Assembly: GCF_003711515.1 (NCBI RefSeq)
Contig: NW_021167088.1
Coordinates: forward strand, 40,249 to 104,248
DNA length: 64,000 nucleotides
Direction of reading: 5' to 3'
Origin: Sodiomyces alkalinus F11
Lineage: Eukaryota; Ascomycota; Sordariomycetes; Glomerellales; Plectosphaerellaceae
Positions 24,267 through 34,868 of the stretch are shown here, piece by piece. A program made the position numbers and the translations under genes. The notes under the pieces are model-generated. The model saw only the letters and a list, made by a program, of their open reading frames with translations, was not told the DNA's origin and ran no database searches. Position 1 is the first letter of the stretch. The number at the start of each line of letters is the position of its first letter.

Positions 24267-24897
24267 ATGGTACGTGACCTCTCGCCCCCTCCACCTCCAC
24301 CTCCACCTCCACCTCCACCTCGCCCTCATGTCTCCTAGGCCCTTCTTCTCTTTCTCCTATCCAGCCATCTCGGATTGAAACAAGGGAGGAGAGGGAAGAC
24401 AGAGCGGGCGCGACAAAGGCTATGAGGTTCTTCTCATGGAACCAATGGAAGATGATGTCCAGTAGACTAATAAGCAACCATCAACACCACAGCTTGACAA
24501 ACTCGTCGGCCTCGCCATGCTCGTGGCCGCCTCCGTCATATTCACCTATTACACCATCTGGACTCTGCTCATGGTATGTGGGCCCCCTGTATTCCTTCCA
24601 CCGTCCGGACTACCCCTCGGCGCAGCAGCATCACGCCACTTGGCGTGAGACGAGAACACATACCATTGTACAGGGGAAAAGGAACGCTAACGCAGCAAAT
24701 TCTCACTCCAGCCCTTCGTCGACGACGACCACCCTCTCCAAAACTTCTTCCCGCCCCGCGTCTGGGCCATACGCATCCCCGTCATCCTCATCCTTCTCGG
24801 CTCCGCCGTCGTCGGCTCCTTCCTATCCATGGTCATGATCCGGAGCAACAGGAAGAAGGCCGCCAAGGCCAAGGCTGCCGCGAAGAAGAAGGCGTAA
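24267..24897 (+). CDS. DPM2: dolichol-phosphate mannosyltransferase regulatory subunit Dpm2
   Basis: Small ER-membrane subunit that stabilises dolichol-phosphate-mannose synthase, which supplies mannose for GPI anchors, N-glycans and O-mannosylation. Three exons: 24267-24269 (only the ATG), 24493-24573 and 24712-24897; introns are 223 and 138 nt, all phase 0. The 89-residue product begins MLDKLVGLAMLVAASVIF, has FTYYTIWTLLMPFVDDDHPL in the luminal-loop position, FFPPRVWAIRIPVILILLG as the second membrane segment, and a Lys/Ala-rich cytosolic tail. Length and the two-helix layout match the family. The AUG-only first exon is unusual: the ATG is followed directly by the donor GTACGT. The joined frame reads exactly as expected for fungal Dpm2. 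No other plausible start lies in frame upstream of exon 2. Confidence 0.93.
24291..24320. repeat. (CCACCT)5 hexanucleotide repeat in DPM2 intron 1
   Basis: Five perfect CCACCT units lie just downstream of the first donor site of DPM2. It is pyrimidine-rich on the sense strand, so it would sit within the intron RNA close to the AUG-only exon. Confidence 0.9.
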
Positions 24898-25249
24898 AGG
24901 AAAGAAAGAAAAAAAAGAAAAAGCCCCCCATAGACAAAAGGGGGAAGGAGGCAAGGGATTGTCTTTCGAGGGCGTCCGTGGGCATGGGTCTGTTGTAATA
25001 ACGAAAAAAAATCAGGATTCATGAGACGTGCGCTGCCAAGGATTTCCAAGTAATGGTAATACAGAATGGGATGGGCATCGCGCGAAATACCTCCAGTCCA
25101 TGAGATCGATCCTTGGTACTCGTGGACATCCGTGCTTCAAAATCGGACAGGTTCACAAAGGCATGGGACCAATATGGGTATCTAAGGGGTTGATTCTATT
25201 CAGCAAGCTGGGGGTCAACCAGAGCCCACCTGGGATTCCTAGACTTATG

Positions 25250-25504
25250 TTAAGCCAAGATCAAAACACCAAGCATGGTGTTAACTAATATGGTCGCAAA
25301 CAGGCCAGCCAGTACGCCGTACCAGGAACCAAGAGACATACGACTTTGCAAACGACACTTCAACCCTTTCCCTCCTCCTGCCCCCCTTGCCCTTGGGCCC
25401 TGCCCGTGCTTGTTGAAGAGCGGTGCGCCTCGGGTGTAATAGTAAAATCCAAATGTCCCAAACGTCGCCTCGTCAGCTACTTTCCCTCCCGGCCAGTCTC
25501 GTAT

Positions 25505-25535
<31 letters not shown>

Positions 25536-25567
25536 TCAACGCCGGACGAGAGAACCAACACTCCCAT
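25250..25567 (-). CDS. possible small membrane protein (hypothetical)
   Basis: A 105-residue open frame starting at the ATG at 25567. It has a Ser-Leu repeat made by a CT microsatellite, a middle segment FGTFGFYYYTRGAPLFNKHG, and a C-terminal hydrophobic helix YGVLAGLFATILVNTMLGVL ending a few residues later. The tail looks like a single membrane anchor. I recognise no family. It sits 50 bp past the stop of the BCAS3-like gene on the same strand, so it could equally be a chance frame in the 3' untranslated region. The microsatellite in its N-terminus argues against the upstream part being real. Confidence 0.25.
25509..25534. repeat. (AG)13 microsatellite
   Basis: Thirteen AG units just 3' of the BCAS3-like gene; it encodes the Ser-Leu repeat of the doubtful small frame on the minus strand. 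Confidence 0.95.
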
Positions 25568-25617
25568 GCAATCCTTAACCGCGGCGCTGGCCAACTATGT
25601 ATGCATCATCGACTTAC

Positions 25618-28600
25618 TCATACCCTCTGGTCTGCAAAGTCAAGAACCTCGCAGTCATCCTCAAAAAACCCATGCTCATCTACCATGTGACGCGCCCCTC
25701 GCCGCCGCCTCGTCGTCACCACGATTTCGTCGCGATTTCCCCCCACGCGCATCACTCTCTCCATCGAAGATGACGGCAGTGCGCGTGTTTCCTCCGAAGC
25801 GTCCCACTCCTCGTCTTGAAGAATGCCATGATCCAGATGTAGCTTGAACAAGTCGATCGGCTGACCAAACGCCCAATGTCGTCGGGACACGTCATGGGCC
25901 GCAGGCGCCGCCTGGGAGGCCTGCCGTGCTTGTTTCCTCTTCGACTTGGAAGATGGCGGGTCGTCGAGTGTCGCTTCGGCGAGGAGCGCTGTCACCGCAG
26001 GGACCTCCGAAGCGACGTCCGCTGACGTGGCGTACTCAAACACAGAAACCCTCCTGTCCGTATGGAAAGGCTGATACGGGGCGCTAGATTCAATCTCGGC
26101 TTGCGGGATGCACGCCTCCGCGCTGATCTCGGCCTGCACAGCTGTCGTACGAGGCTCGAGCGTCAAGGTGTTCCCTGCATCCATCTCCCTGTCGGACAGA
26201 TCCAGGTATTCGTCCGAGTCAAGAAAATGCCTCACCATCGGTGCCAGCGTATCGTCGGGTAGCGTGGGGAACTTGAAGTCCATGTACCGGTTGCCTCTAG
26301 ACCCTCGCTGCTTCTCCGACGCAACCAATCCGCGTCGGCTCTTGGAAGGGAACGTCCGTACCAGCCCGCTACCGACAACGAACAGCCTATGGTACCGTCT
26401 ACCAGCGAGCCATGTCACACAGGACGCCGACGGCGGTACCACGCTCGGCGGGAGCGACACCCGGTTCTCCCCCGTGTGCCGCAGCTGGTTGATGGCGGTG
26501 CCAGTCTTGCCCAGGGAATGGCTGATCGTGGCAGCGATCGCCCGTCCACCCTGGCTGGCAGAGTCGACGAGGTTCGCGCTGTTTAGGCCGGGTCCATTAG
26601 AACTGCCCCTTCGAGAGCGGTCGATCAGCGGCCTCGCAGCTTCAAAGGCCGCACCGAACGCGGTGGACGCCATGGACACCGCAGACCCGGGCGATTCGGA
26701 CGCTGGCGCTCCATTCGGCTCCGTCATCCTCCTGCGTCGAGGGGGCGGCCACGTGAAGGCGTTGCCAGGCATGTCGAGCAGATGGACGGTGCCACGCTCC
26801 GTCACCATGGCAATCCGCTCCCCGTTAGGCCTAGACCAGGCCACCTCTACAATGCGAGCAACCGTCATCCTCGAGAAATGGGCCACCTGCCGTACGCGCG
26901 GCCCAACCGTACTCGTAGCGGCAACAGCCTGAAGCGGAGACGACTTGGTATACTGGATGCACATGAGATCCCAGACTGTCTGCACATCGCCCTTGGTGCT
27001 GGCAGTGAAGAGAAACAAACCCGACGGAGAGAAGGATAAAAAGCTACATCCGAGAGGAGTCTGAAATGTGGTGACAGGATGCGACGAGGCAGACTGACTC
27101 AGAGTCGCCAGGTCCAAGACGGTAACCAGGCCTGGCTCCCTACTAGCCACGGCTTTCCCGGGAGTCCCATGGGTCGGCGGGAACTGAACTGGATCGGAAC
27201 GCTGAGGGTACGAGCTCGACCATTGCTGCGGGGCTAAAGGGGGCGAGCGTGGTTGTCGGCCGCCTTGCTGGGACGTGTTCTTATTCCAGTACGCGTTCCA
27301 GGCCTGCAAGCCCTGTTGACCAACCCACTTGGCGCCGGATATGATCTCCTGCGTGGTCTCGCGCATGATCTTATTCATCATGCCCTCGGAGATGGGCAGT
27401 TCAGCGCCGGAGGTCACAGTGGGAAGCACGGGTGGCGTGACTGATGAGAGGCCAGGCCCTTTGCCGAGCATAGGCACGGGGACATGGGCTCGGATAGCAA
27501 TTTGAGAGGAAGGCGCCGGTGGACAATAAGCGATCCACCGCCCGTTCAAGGCCAGAATGGGAGTCGGTGGGTTCGGGCGTGCAGAGCTCGGAGCGGGAGA
27601 CGGTCGTCCCCCGGACTCTTCGGTCACTTCGCCACCTCGTGGGGCCTGCTGCAGACTGGTCCAGAGTTTCCCGGCACAGCCAAAACGAACTCCTCCATCG
27701 CCGTACAGACCTTCGATACGGCGGTACACCCAAACCTCGCCAGTAGAACCAGATGCCACGGCAATGTTACCACCATCAGCTTGGATAACGAATGTACCGG
27801 TCGGAAGAGGGGCTTTGAAGATTGGACTGGTGATAGGAGTGGCCAGAGGAATTTTGGGTGCTTCAAGCAGGACATCGATGAGCTTGTTTGATTTGAGTGA
27901 ATAGAGTTCCACGCTGGTCTGGTAGTGCTCAACGGTAGCCAACGAGCGGCCGGTCGCCGCATCCCGGTGGCTGGCGTCTGTTCGGGGACTGTTGCACAAC
28001 TCTGGTCTCTCTTCAGGAGAGGCAACTCGAGGACCATCCTCTGGTGCGCCTGCCGGCAGGACAGGGCCGTGGACAACGACGGCAACCAGAGGATAAACGT
28101 CGGCGTGTTCGTCAGAACCAATCCAAGGTAGGATCGTAGCATGCAACACTCCACCTCGCAGCCCCTTGAGGCCGGTGACGCGCTGTAAGCCCCGCTTGGA
28201 AACGGAATACACCTCGAGTCCGCCCTCATATCCTGCCACTACGACATTGTCAGATCCCGGGGACAGCTCCGAGCTTGACGGTGCGGATGGGAGAGTATCG
28301 AGGCCGAAGTGGTAGCCGTTTTCCCCAGCCTTGATCCCAGTCTGCGGCCCCACATCGAAATCGAGATCTGGAGTACCGTAAAAGTGAGCCTGGGGGAGAT
28401 GCGGAGGTGGCGGATACGGGCCCGCTCGCGCATGGGAGAAGGGAGACTGGACGGAGGCGCGGCGGTAGGCAGCGGTGGCAGCAACTTGCGCATGCAGTTC
28501 AGCGGCGTGCATAGGATCCTGCTGGTAGCTCAGAGGGCGGCGGAGACTGCTGGGGACACTGCTGGGAGGCGATGGAGAGGCCGCCTGCGGGGTCATGATG

Positions 28601-29194
28601 GGCCGCCGGGTCGCCCAGCCGGGAGGGAGGCGGGCGTGGTCCTCGTAGGAGGATGGCTGGGTAGGTGGCGATTCGCCCATGAGGCTGATGAGGTTCCCCG
28701 GAGACCCAGCAAGAGCGCTTCGGGTCCATTCGTGGTGGTTGCTGACGCCGGTGCTGGCGGAAACAGATGTCGCAGACAGCGCATCCAAGGGCGGGGATAT
28801 GGTCAGATTCGCATCGTAGGCAGATGGAGCGACGGGTTTAATGTCCGGGGATGCAACCGACGAGGAAGAAGCAGAGTTGGAGACGGGGCCTTTAGACACG
28901 TTGCTGTTTTCCTCGGCGGTGTCAGTAAGCGGCTGTGCTGCATAGACGGCTTTATGGGAGGGAGGGAGGGAACCTACGCGAACTTCCCAGCAGCGAGCTT
29001 GCTCACTGCCGAGGTAACTCCTCCACCATCTTTAGCGTTCTTTCTGTCCTTCTTCGAGCCTAAGTGACAGGAAGAAAGAGACGGATGAGTCAGTTTCTGG
29101 CGGGCCGGAGAAGTAGAAGCTACGCGGGCTCTCGAGACGGCCAGTGTAGGAACAAGGGGTGCGCGATAGAGGAGGGAGGGAGCTTACTCGGCAT
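25618..29194 (-). CDS. BCAS3-like WD40 beta-propeller protein
   Basis: Three exons, 29194-29188 (7 nt), 29059-28978 and 28903-25618, give 1124 residues; introns are 128 and 74 nt. The start is deduced: the long frame has no ATG at its upstream end, but ATGCCGA followed by GTAAGC, then an 82-nt exon beginning after CTTAG, restores an open frame starting MPSSKKDRKNAKDGGG. After a Ser/Pro-rich N-terminus (~270 residues) come propeller-like pieces: NVVVAGYEGGLEVYSV, GNIAVASGSTGEVWVYRR, and a block with VTVLDLATLS, LGCSFLSFSPSGLFLFTAS, VQTVWDL and IAMVTERGTVHLLDMPG. These resemble BCAS3 and PROPPIN-related propellers. The acidic C-terminus ends EVLDFADQRV. A role in phosphoinositide or autophagy membranes is inferred from family; the exact member is uncertain. 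Confidence 0.6.
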
Positions 29195-30047
29195 CCAAGT
29201 GGTATTGCACGGGCAGCCAGGGCAGGATTCCCTCCCCGGATCTGGCGTGTCCCTTGGCCAGTTAGTAGCAGTTGGCGGTTGGCGGTTATCGTAGGCAGAT
29301 ACGGGGGAATGAGGGGGGAGTAAGAGGTCCGAGTTCGGTGGGTTCCGGAAGTAGAAGATGGGACGTCGTGATAAGTGGTTGTTCGCCGGTCTGCCCCGAG
29401 TGCCGCTCGGGAAATAGATGTTGGACAAAGCAAAGAGAGATCTGGAAAGACGCGCAAAGAATCAAGGAGCGTTGTTTTCTGGTTGCGGTTGCTGATGTTG
29501 GCCTGTTGCTGAGGTGGGGGTGCGTAAAGATAAGGGAGTGGATCTTCAGGCACAGCCTCGACGATGGAAGATGGAGATGGGAAACGTAAGAGAGAGATTT
29601 GGGGAATGTTAAAGAGTCTCGAAACGAATCGTCTATAATAGGGTAAGGTAGGTCTGTAGGTATTAGGAAAAGGCAATAGGACGCGTCGGAAAGGAGGACT
29701 TTGATAGCTGTAAGGTATCATAGGCTCGTGTAGTCAGTTTCGTTGTGAGTAATAGGAGAGATGAAAGGGTGAAGGTTAGCGAGGGAAAGGGATACCTAAG
29801 GTAGGAAAGAAACAGGAGAGGGTGAGGGGCAGGGCAGGGTCCAAGGTCAGGCACGAGCATCAATCAGGTCAGGAGCTTGTAACAAGGAGGTTAGTTCAGT
29901 ACGAAGTACGGTACGGAGGGAGTTGAATGTCGACGGTGGTACATTGTACATGCACCGTGGTAGCTACCTTAGTACAGGTACCTTGCTACGAAAATAAACG
30001 CGGTACGGAGTACGGGGTAGTGGTGGGGAGGTTGGTCAGATCAGTGG

Positions 30048-30077
30048 GGTCTGCCTGGGTCTGCCTGGGTCTGCCCC
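30048..30077. repeat. 10-bp tandem repeat, three units
   Basis: Three GGGTCTGCCT units, the last ending CCC. Non-coding context. Confidence 0.9.
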
Positions 30078-31884
30078 TCGAGACAAGCGGGTCTTCAGCA
30101 CTGTGCAGTGTTATCGAGAACTGCCTGCAACTTCGCCGTCGAACCCCCCACCTCTCCTACCCCGCCTCCTGTCTCTCAGCGCGCAAGTGTCATGAAGCAC
30201 GACGGCACTACGAATACTCCGTAGTAGTACTGATACCTAGGTAGGTACCTAGTAAAGACTAAGGTAATAGGATCCTTTCTTATTACTGTATCATAACTTT
30301 TAATGTCCTCAGCGAAAGATATTCGGAGGCAGAAGTATATACAGATACGTCCTGCCTGGATGGCATCCAACAAAGGGCCGGGTGGGTCCAACACGGACGG
30401 CCTCCGTGCATCATCAGCCAGATCTAAAAGACTACCTGGGTACCTACCTTGTTGGTTCGGAGTGACTCTTGAAACAGGTGATTCACACTGATCCCTAACA
30501 AAGTACTATCATAAGGTAGGAACAAATGAAGGCGCCTCTTAACGGACACATCCAAACGTCCATTAATGTCCATCCGTGGTGCGCCATTGACAGACAAGCT
30601 GCGTGGGACGGCCAGGCACCTCCGAAGCCAAAGGAGATCCAGGTGTCATATGGGCGTGGCATGTTGGGGCAATGTTCTGTTTTGGGCCCAAGACTAACTT
30701 GGTCAATGGACAAACGCGCTCTTAGTCGGTACCTACATCTGCCCGTAGAAGAGGTACCGGGTCCTCAACCCATCCGTTTCTTCGTCATTCGCTCTCGGAA
30801 TCCGATGGCAGGAGAACATTCCAGCCTGTTGTTGTCTTGGGAGAGGAAACGGGGCCTGACTCTACCCCGTGTCTTGGCTGAATGATTCATCAAAATGGAT
30901 GATAAGCAGGAATAGTAGTCATGGCCGGGTACCGACGGTTAGCCGCCCCAGGACCTTATACTGAGGTAAGGTAGGTACCTTACTTTATTGATTGTGTCGT
31001 CGGGTTACCTCGGTCAGCAGTCGGCGCCGATACTCATGTCAGTAGCACGAGACTTGAGGTTGACTTCGTTTCTCTCGCCACAAACAACACGAGGGATCAT
31101 CGAGAAGAAACAGAGGGCGACCGTTGGCGACAAGTTAACGTAAAGGTTGCTTGCTAAAACATGTAGGGGATATATTGAAGACCGCCAGAACAAGAGAGAA
31201 CCGACCACTGACCACCCCGCCCTGAACCCCGTGGACTGGTCAGGTGAGCGGGCCATCCAGCGCCGGCTCACGGGCTATGCTTAATCCACGTGAAGTCGTG
31301 ACGTATACCTGCGAAAGGAACGGGACTTACGGCTCTTCCGGCGCTTGATGCTGAGCAGGCAGGGCTGAGGAGCCAAGACGCACGAATCGTTGCAATACAG
31401 AGTACTTCCTTTCTTCCATTCTTTGACGGTACCTTAGGCATGAAGTACTGCATTTCTCCGATGACTTCGATTTGGGTTCATCGAAATGACAACTTTCGAG
31501 TCCTGTCCAGACATGCTTGTGATGTCATTGGTGCGCCACCCCGAGTCCAATTCCGTACCTTAAGGTGCGTCCTGTCGTACCTCCACAAGGTTATCTTATC
31601 TTGTCTTACCATGTATTCGGATACCCCCTTTTGACCTTGTTTTACACATCTCATTCTTTCATTCTTTGTCTCGCGTGCAAATGCAACCCGCTTTGGTCAC
31701 CCCGACTTACCACTGCGGACACAGTAATGAGCTAAGGTCTATTCATCATATATAAACCACACCTAGCATCGGGTTAATGATGTAAACGGATGATGAAAGT
31801 CAAAATAGAATCTTGATGTATAACGATGCGATCCTCTGCAGAGTAATCAGCAACTATAAAGTAACCGCCAACTCCCACGCTTTG

Positions 31885-31924
31885 CTCGAAGCGCCTCGAA
31901 GCGCCTCAAAGCGCCTCAAAGCGG
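31885..31924. repeat. 10-bp tandem repeat, four units
   Basis: Two CTCGAAGCGC units followed by two with CTCAAAGCG; units 3 and 4 differ from 1 and 2 by a G-to-A change, suggesting pairwise duplication after the mutation. Confidence 0.85.
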
Positions 31925-32123
31925 CCGAGTGCAAGAACCACTTTAGATAACACCCCATGACTTAGAAACTGATTGACAAGGAATCAGACAAATAACCGCG
32001 TCTCCCTACCAAACGCCCAAACCAAGGTTCTGTCTGGTCCCAAAGCAGGTAGGTAAGGACACCTTGAACGCCCCCGGAGAAAGATCGGTGCGAGCAACAG
32101 AACTGGGTGGTATAATGATGGTG

Positions 32124-34868
32124 CTACGTCCTTACGCCCCGGGCATTCACTTCGCCTTTCTCGCCAATGTTGAGAGCGACGCGGCAGTCGGGGCAATACC
32201 ACTTTGTCGTTCGGGGAGGGATGGCCGTGAGCCCCACGCATTCCAGATGGAACCATTCGGTGGGACAGGTCTTCCGCAACAAGTCAGCATCGTGGACCAT
32301 CAAGGGTGACAGGGGACGAAAGAAAAGGAGTATGTGAATGATGAAGCTGGTTGACAGGAGACGTACCGTATTATCGCAACTGATCATGGTGCCAAAACTG
32401 ACCCTGTTGCAAACACAATACCTCGGCTCTTCCGGGTCGATACTATTGCCCTCGTCGTCGACTTCCTCCATCTCCTCGATCGTCTGTCCATTGTCCTTTT
32501 TCTGCGACCGTACGCGCCGTTTGACGCTGGGCGCTTTCTTCCGACGGCCGACGGCACTGCTACCCCCCGAAGAGGTCGTGCTGACTACACCAGGCGCCGG
32601 ACGTCTTGTCCTCCTGTTCGCCGCTTGCGCCTCGGGAGCCGGCGTGTTCCGCGCTGTACTAGAGCGTCGGGGCCGGTCAGCGGCCAGGGAAGGTTGTGGC
32701 TCTTGGCTGGGAGCCTTTCCACGAGAGGATGGGCGAATGCGGGTCGCAACTTCGTCGGACCCCGGCAACATGCTCGGGGTGCTAGACCTTGATGCGGTCT
32801 GCTTCGCACTCGGCGCAGCGGACGGCTGGCCCTGATCTTGCTGCGCCTGGCCATGTACATCCACGGACGGAGCTTGCTGCTGCTGCTGTTGAGTCTTCTT
32901 AGCCGCGTCGCCTCGTGTTTCTCGCTTGGACGGTTCGCGAACGGGCCGTAGAATCGGTGTGGTCGATTTCCTAGGAGACATGGATGGTGGCGGAATTGGC
33001 GTCTCCGCTGGTGGCTTCACAGAGACAGCGGTGGCTATGGTGTTCGAGAGGGCCGGAGACACAGCACGCTTCGGTGCATCTTGGCCGAGGACAGGAATAG
33101 GAACTGGGGTGGAAGACACGGGCGTCACCGTAGAACCATTGGGCGTGAGAACAGGAGGGGGAATGGGCGTCTCGGTTAACGGTTGTGAACTGAGGCTTGC
33201 GCGCAGCTGAGGGAGAGGGACCGGCGTCTCCGTCTTGGTCCGCTTGAGAGGAGGGCGACCCGCTGATGTATCAGTCGGGTCGGGCTTCCGATCTTCACCT
33301 TCAGCAATGGAATGGCGTTTACGCTTGTTTCTGGACGACGTCGACTTGATCTGAGCGGAGCTGTTGAGTTTGGCTGGCAAGCTAGGCGCTGGCTGTTGGG
33401 TTGTCATGAGCTTCCGGGCCGTCTCATTGAACCGGCGGGCAGACTCCTCCGCTTCTTCGGCAGCCTGTTTCGCAAGCGACTCCCTTTTCTGCCTCTTTGC
33501 CTCGTTCAACTTCATGCCCCTGTTGCTCGAGGGCACCCCTTCCGATGTAAGAGCCGCAGCGCTCAGGGCGCCTTCGGGAAGCTTATGAGAACCTGAGGGG
33601 GATTCTGCCACGACGGCGGTTGGAGGCAGATCTATTGCCCTGCCTTCCTCTTCGGCTTTCCTCTTGGCCTCGCGGTACGCTTCAACACCACGTCCGAGGT
33701 CATTGAGTTCTCTGGCAATCATAGCGTCGCTCGGTGTCCATGTGGCGTTCTTCTTCATACGCTTCCGAAGCCTGGCAAGCTCGAAAGAAGTCAGCTGCAA
33801 CCAAGGGGCGTCCGGGCTACCGATGACCGAATTGTCGGGGGCGACCTGCTTGGCAGATGGAGGGGGTCGGTCTGCTAATCCGTCCACGACCGCGACCATG
33901 GCAACGGCTGCCGCTGCTTTAGGTGTCTGAACTGGCTGAACTGGCTGAGAGGGTTGAAAGGGTTGAGACGGTTGCGATGGTTGCGATGGTTGCGATGGGG
34001 GGGAGATTTGAGAGACCTGGGAGACCTGGCGGGGCTGCAAGGGCTGCGAGGGCTGCACGACAGAAGGAGTCGGCTTGGTTGTCTTCGGAGTCTTGGGCGT
34101 CTTCTGTGGCCTGACGACTTTGATTCGCGGGGCGGGTGTGGCGGCCACGGGTATAGGGCCAGGCGCAGACTCAATCTCGTCGTGATCGGAGCTCTCCTCG
34201 CTGTCGGAAGAGTAGGGCTCGAAATTGTCGTAAGGCGCGAGGACTTCGCCGGGAACAGTTATTCTTGGAACAGTCGGGCGCCGCACTCTTTTGTTATCGG
34301 GACCCAGTGTGACGAGCTTAGGCACTCTCGTGACCTTGGGTGACTTGGAGACCGCGACGGGGCTTTTTTGTTCTTCGGCCGCGGGATAGTTCTCGAGCAT
34401 CGTCTCCAGTTTGGATAAGATGGCCTTGGCTCGGTGATAGTGGCGGGTCACATTCTCAGACATGCGCACCGCCTCGGCATGTGCGAAAGTTCTTGAGTCA
34501 ACTATGCGGCGGAGAGCCTGTGATATATCAGCCCGCAGCCCAACGGGAGAGGGACGTTCGTCGGCAGGCATATTCGGGAGCTGGCCCCAGGTGCAGGTGA
34601 GGTTATGGACGGCTTCGGAAGCATCGTAGTAAGACTGGTCGAGCTCGCCAATCAATGTGAGAGATCGTATTATGTCGGAAGGTAGGTACTCGGTGAAATC
34701 AAGGAAGTCTGTCACGGTAGACTGCGCATCGGGATCGGCGCGGATCTCGAGGGGTTTGATGGAGTTGTCCATGGAAGCAATAGCTTGTGGGATTTCGTGT
34801 TCCATAGCCGTTTTGTTCTTTGGTGAGACGCCCTCCTCGGCCTTTACTGAGTCGCCGTTTGGTCCCAT
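32124..34868 (-). CDS. ING-family PHD-finger chromatin protein
   Basis: Subunit type found in histone acetyltransferase (NuA4/NuA3) and Rpd3 deacetylase complexes, reading H3K4 methylation. Two exons, 34868-32367 and 32270-32124 (96-nt intron, phase 0), encode 882 residues. The ATG at 34868 is chosen because the frame upstream reads like leader. The ING N-terminal domain (about 45-135) has FLDFTEYLPSDIIRSLTLIG and the downstream coiled region. A long disordered middle follows, rich in Pro/Ser/Thr with a QPSQPSQP repeat. The C-terminal PHD finger (about 815-865) is split by the intron: YCVCNRVSFGTMISCDN joins TTCPTEWFHLECVGL and ends KWYCPDC. The residues that form the ING aromatic cage (Tyr, Met, Asp, Trp) are in place. 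It is far longer than yeast Pho23, Yng1 or Yng2, so orthology among these is not settled. No basic tail follows the PHD. Confidence 0.88.
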   Translation of the reverse strand: MGPNGDSVKAEEGVSPKNKTAMEHEIPQAIASMDNSIKPLEIRADPDAQSTVTDFLDFTEYLPSDIIRSLTLIGELDQSYYDASEAVHNLTCTWGQLPNMPADERPSPVGLRADISQALRRIVDSRTFAHAEAVRMSENVTRHYHRAKAILSKLETMLENYPAAEEQKSPVAVSKSPKVTRVPKLVTLGPDNKRVRRPTVPRITVPGEVLAPYDNFEPYSSDSEESSDHDEIESAPGPIPVAATPAPRIKVVRPQKTPKTPKTTKPTPSVVQPSQPLQPRQVSQVSQISPPSQPSQPSQPSQPFQPSQPVQPVQTPKAAAAVAMVAVVDGLADRPPPSAKQVAPDNSVIGSPDAPWLQLTSFELARLRKRMKKNATWTPSDAMIARELNDLGRGVEAYREAKRKAEEEGRAIDLPPTAVVAESPSGSHKLPEGALSAAALTSEGVPSSNRGMKLNEAKRQKRESLAKQAAEEAEESARRFNETARKLMTTQQPAPSLPAKLNSSAQIKSTSSRNKRKRHSIAEGEDRKPDPTDTSAGRPPLKRTKTETPVPLPQLRASLSSQPLTETPIPPPVLTPNGSTVTPVSSTPVPIPVLGQDAPKRAVSPALSNTIATAVSVKPPAETPIPPPSMSPRKSTTPILRPVREPSKRETRGDAAKKTQQQQQQAPSVDVHGQAQQDQGQPSAAPSAKQTASRSSTPSMLPGSDEVATRIRPSSRGKAPSQEPQPSLAADRPRRSSTARNTPAPEAQAANRRTRRPAPGVVSTTSSGGSSAVGRRKKAPSVKRRVRSQKKDNGQTIEEMEEVDDEGNSIDPEEPRYCVCNRVSFGTMISCDNTVRLLSTSFIIHILLFFRPLSPLMVHDADLLRKTCPTEWFHLECVGLTAIPPRTTKWYCPDCRVALNIGEKGEVNARGVRT

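Larger units (their letters stand above)
29195..32123. other. gene-free stretch with short repeats and palindromes
   Basis: About 2.9 kb upstream of the BCAS3-like gene and downstream of the ING-family gene. It holds a dense set of TACGG/GTAC/GGTACC palindromes (29957-29985, 30232-30252, 30432-30450, 30964-30984, 31428-31440) and two decamer arrays (30048-30077 and 31885-31924). A 119-residue frame at 30526-30885 has no recognisable similarity. Confidence 0.5.

Noticed and set aside
30526..30885. A 119-residue plus-strand frame.
   Set aside because: No recognisable similarity, and it includes the palindromic intergenic motif; chance frame is more likely.
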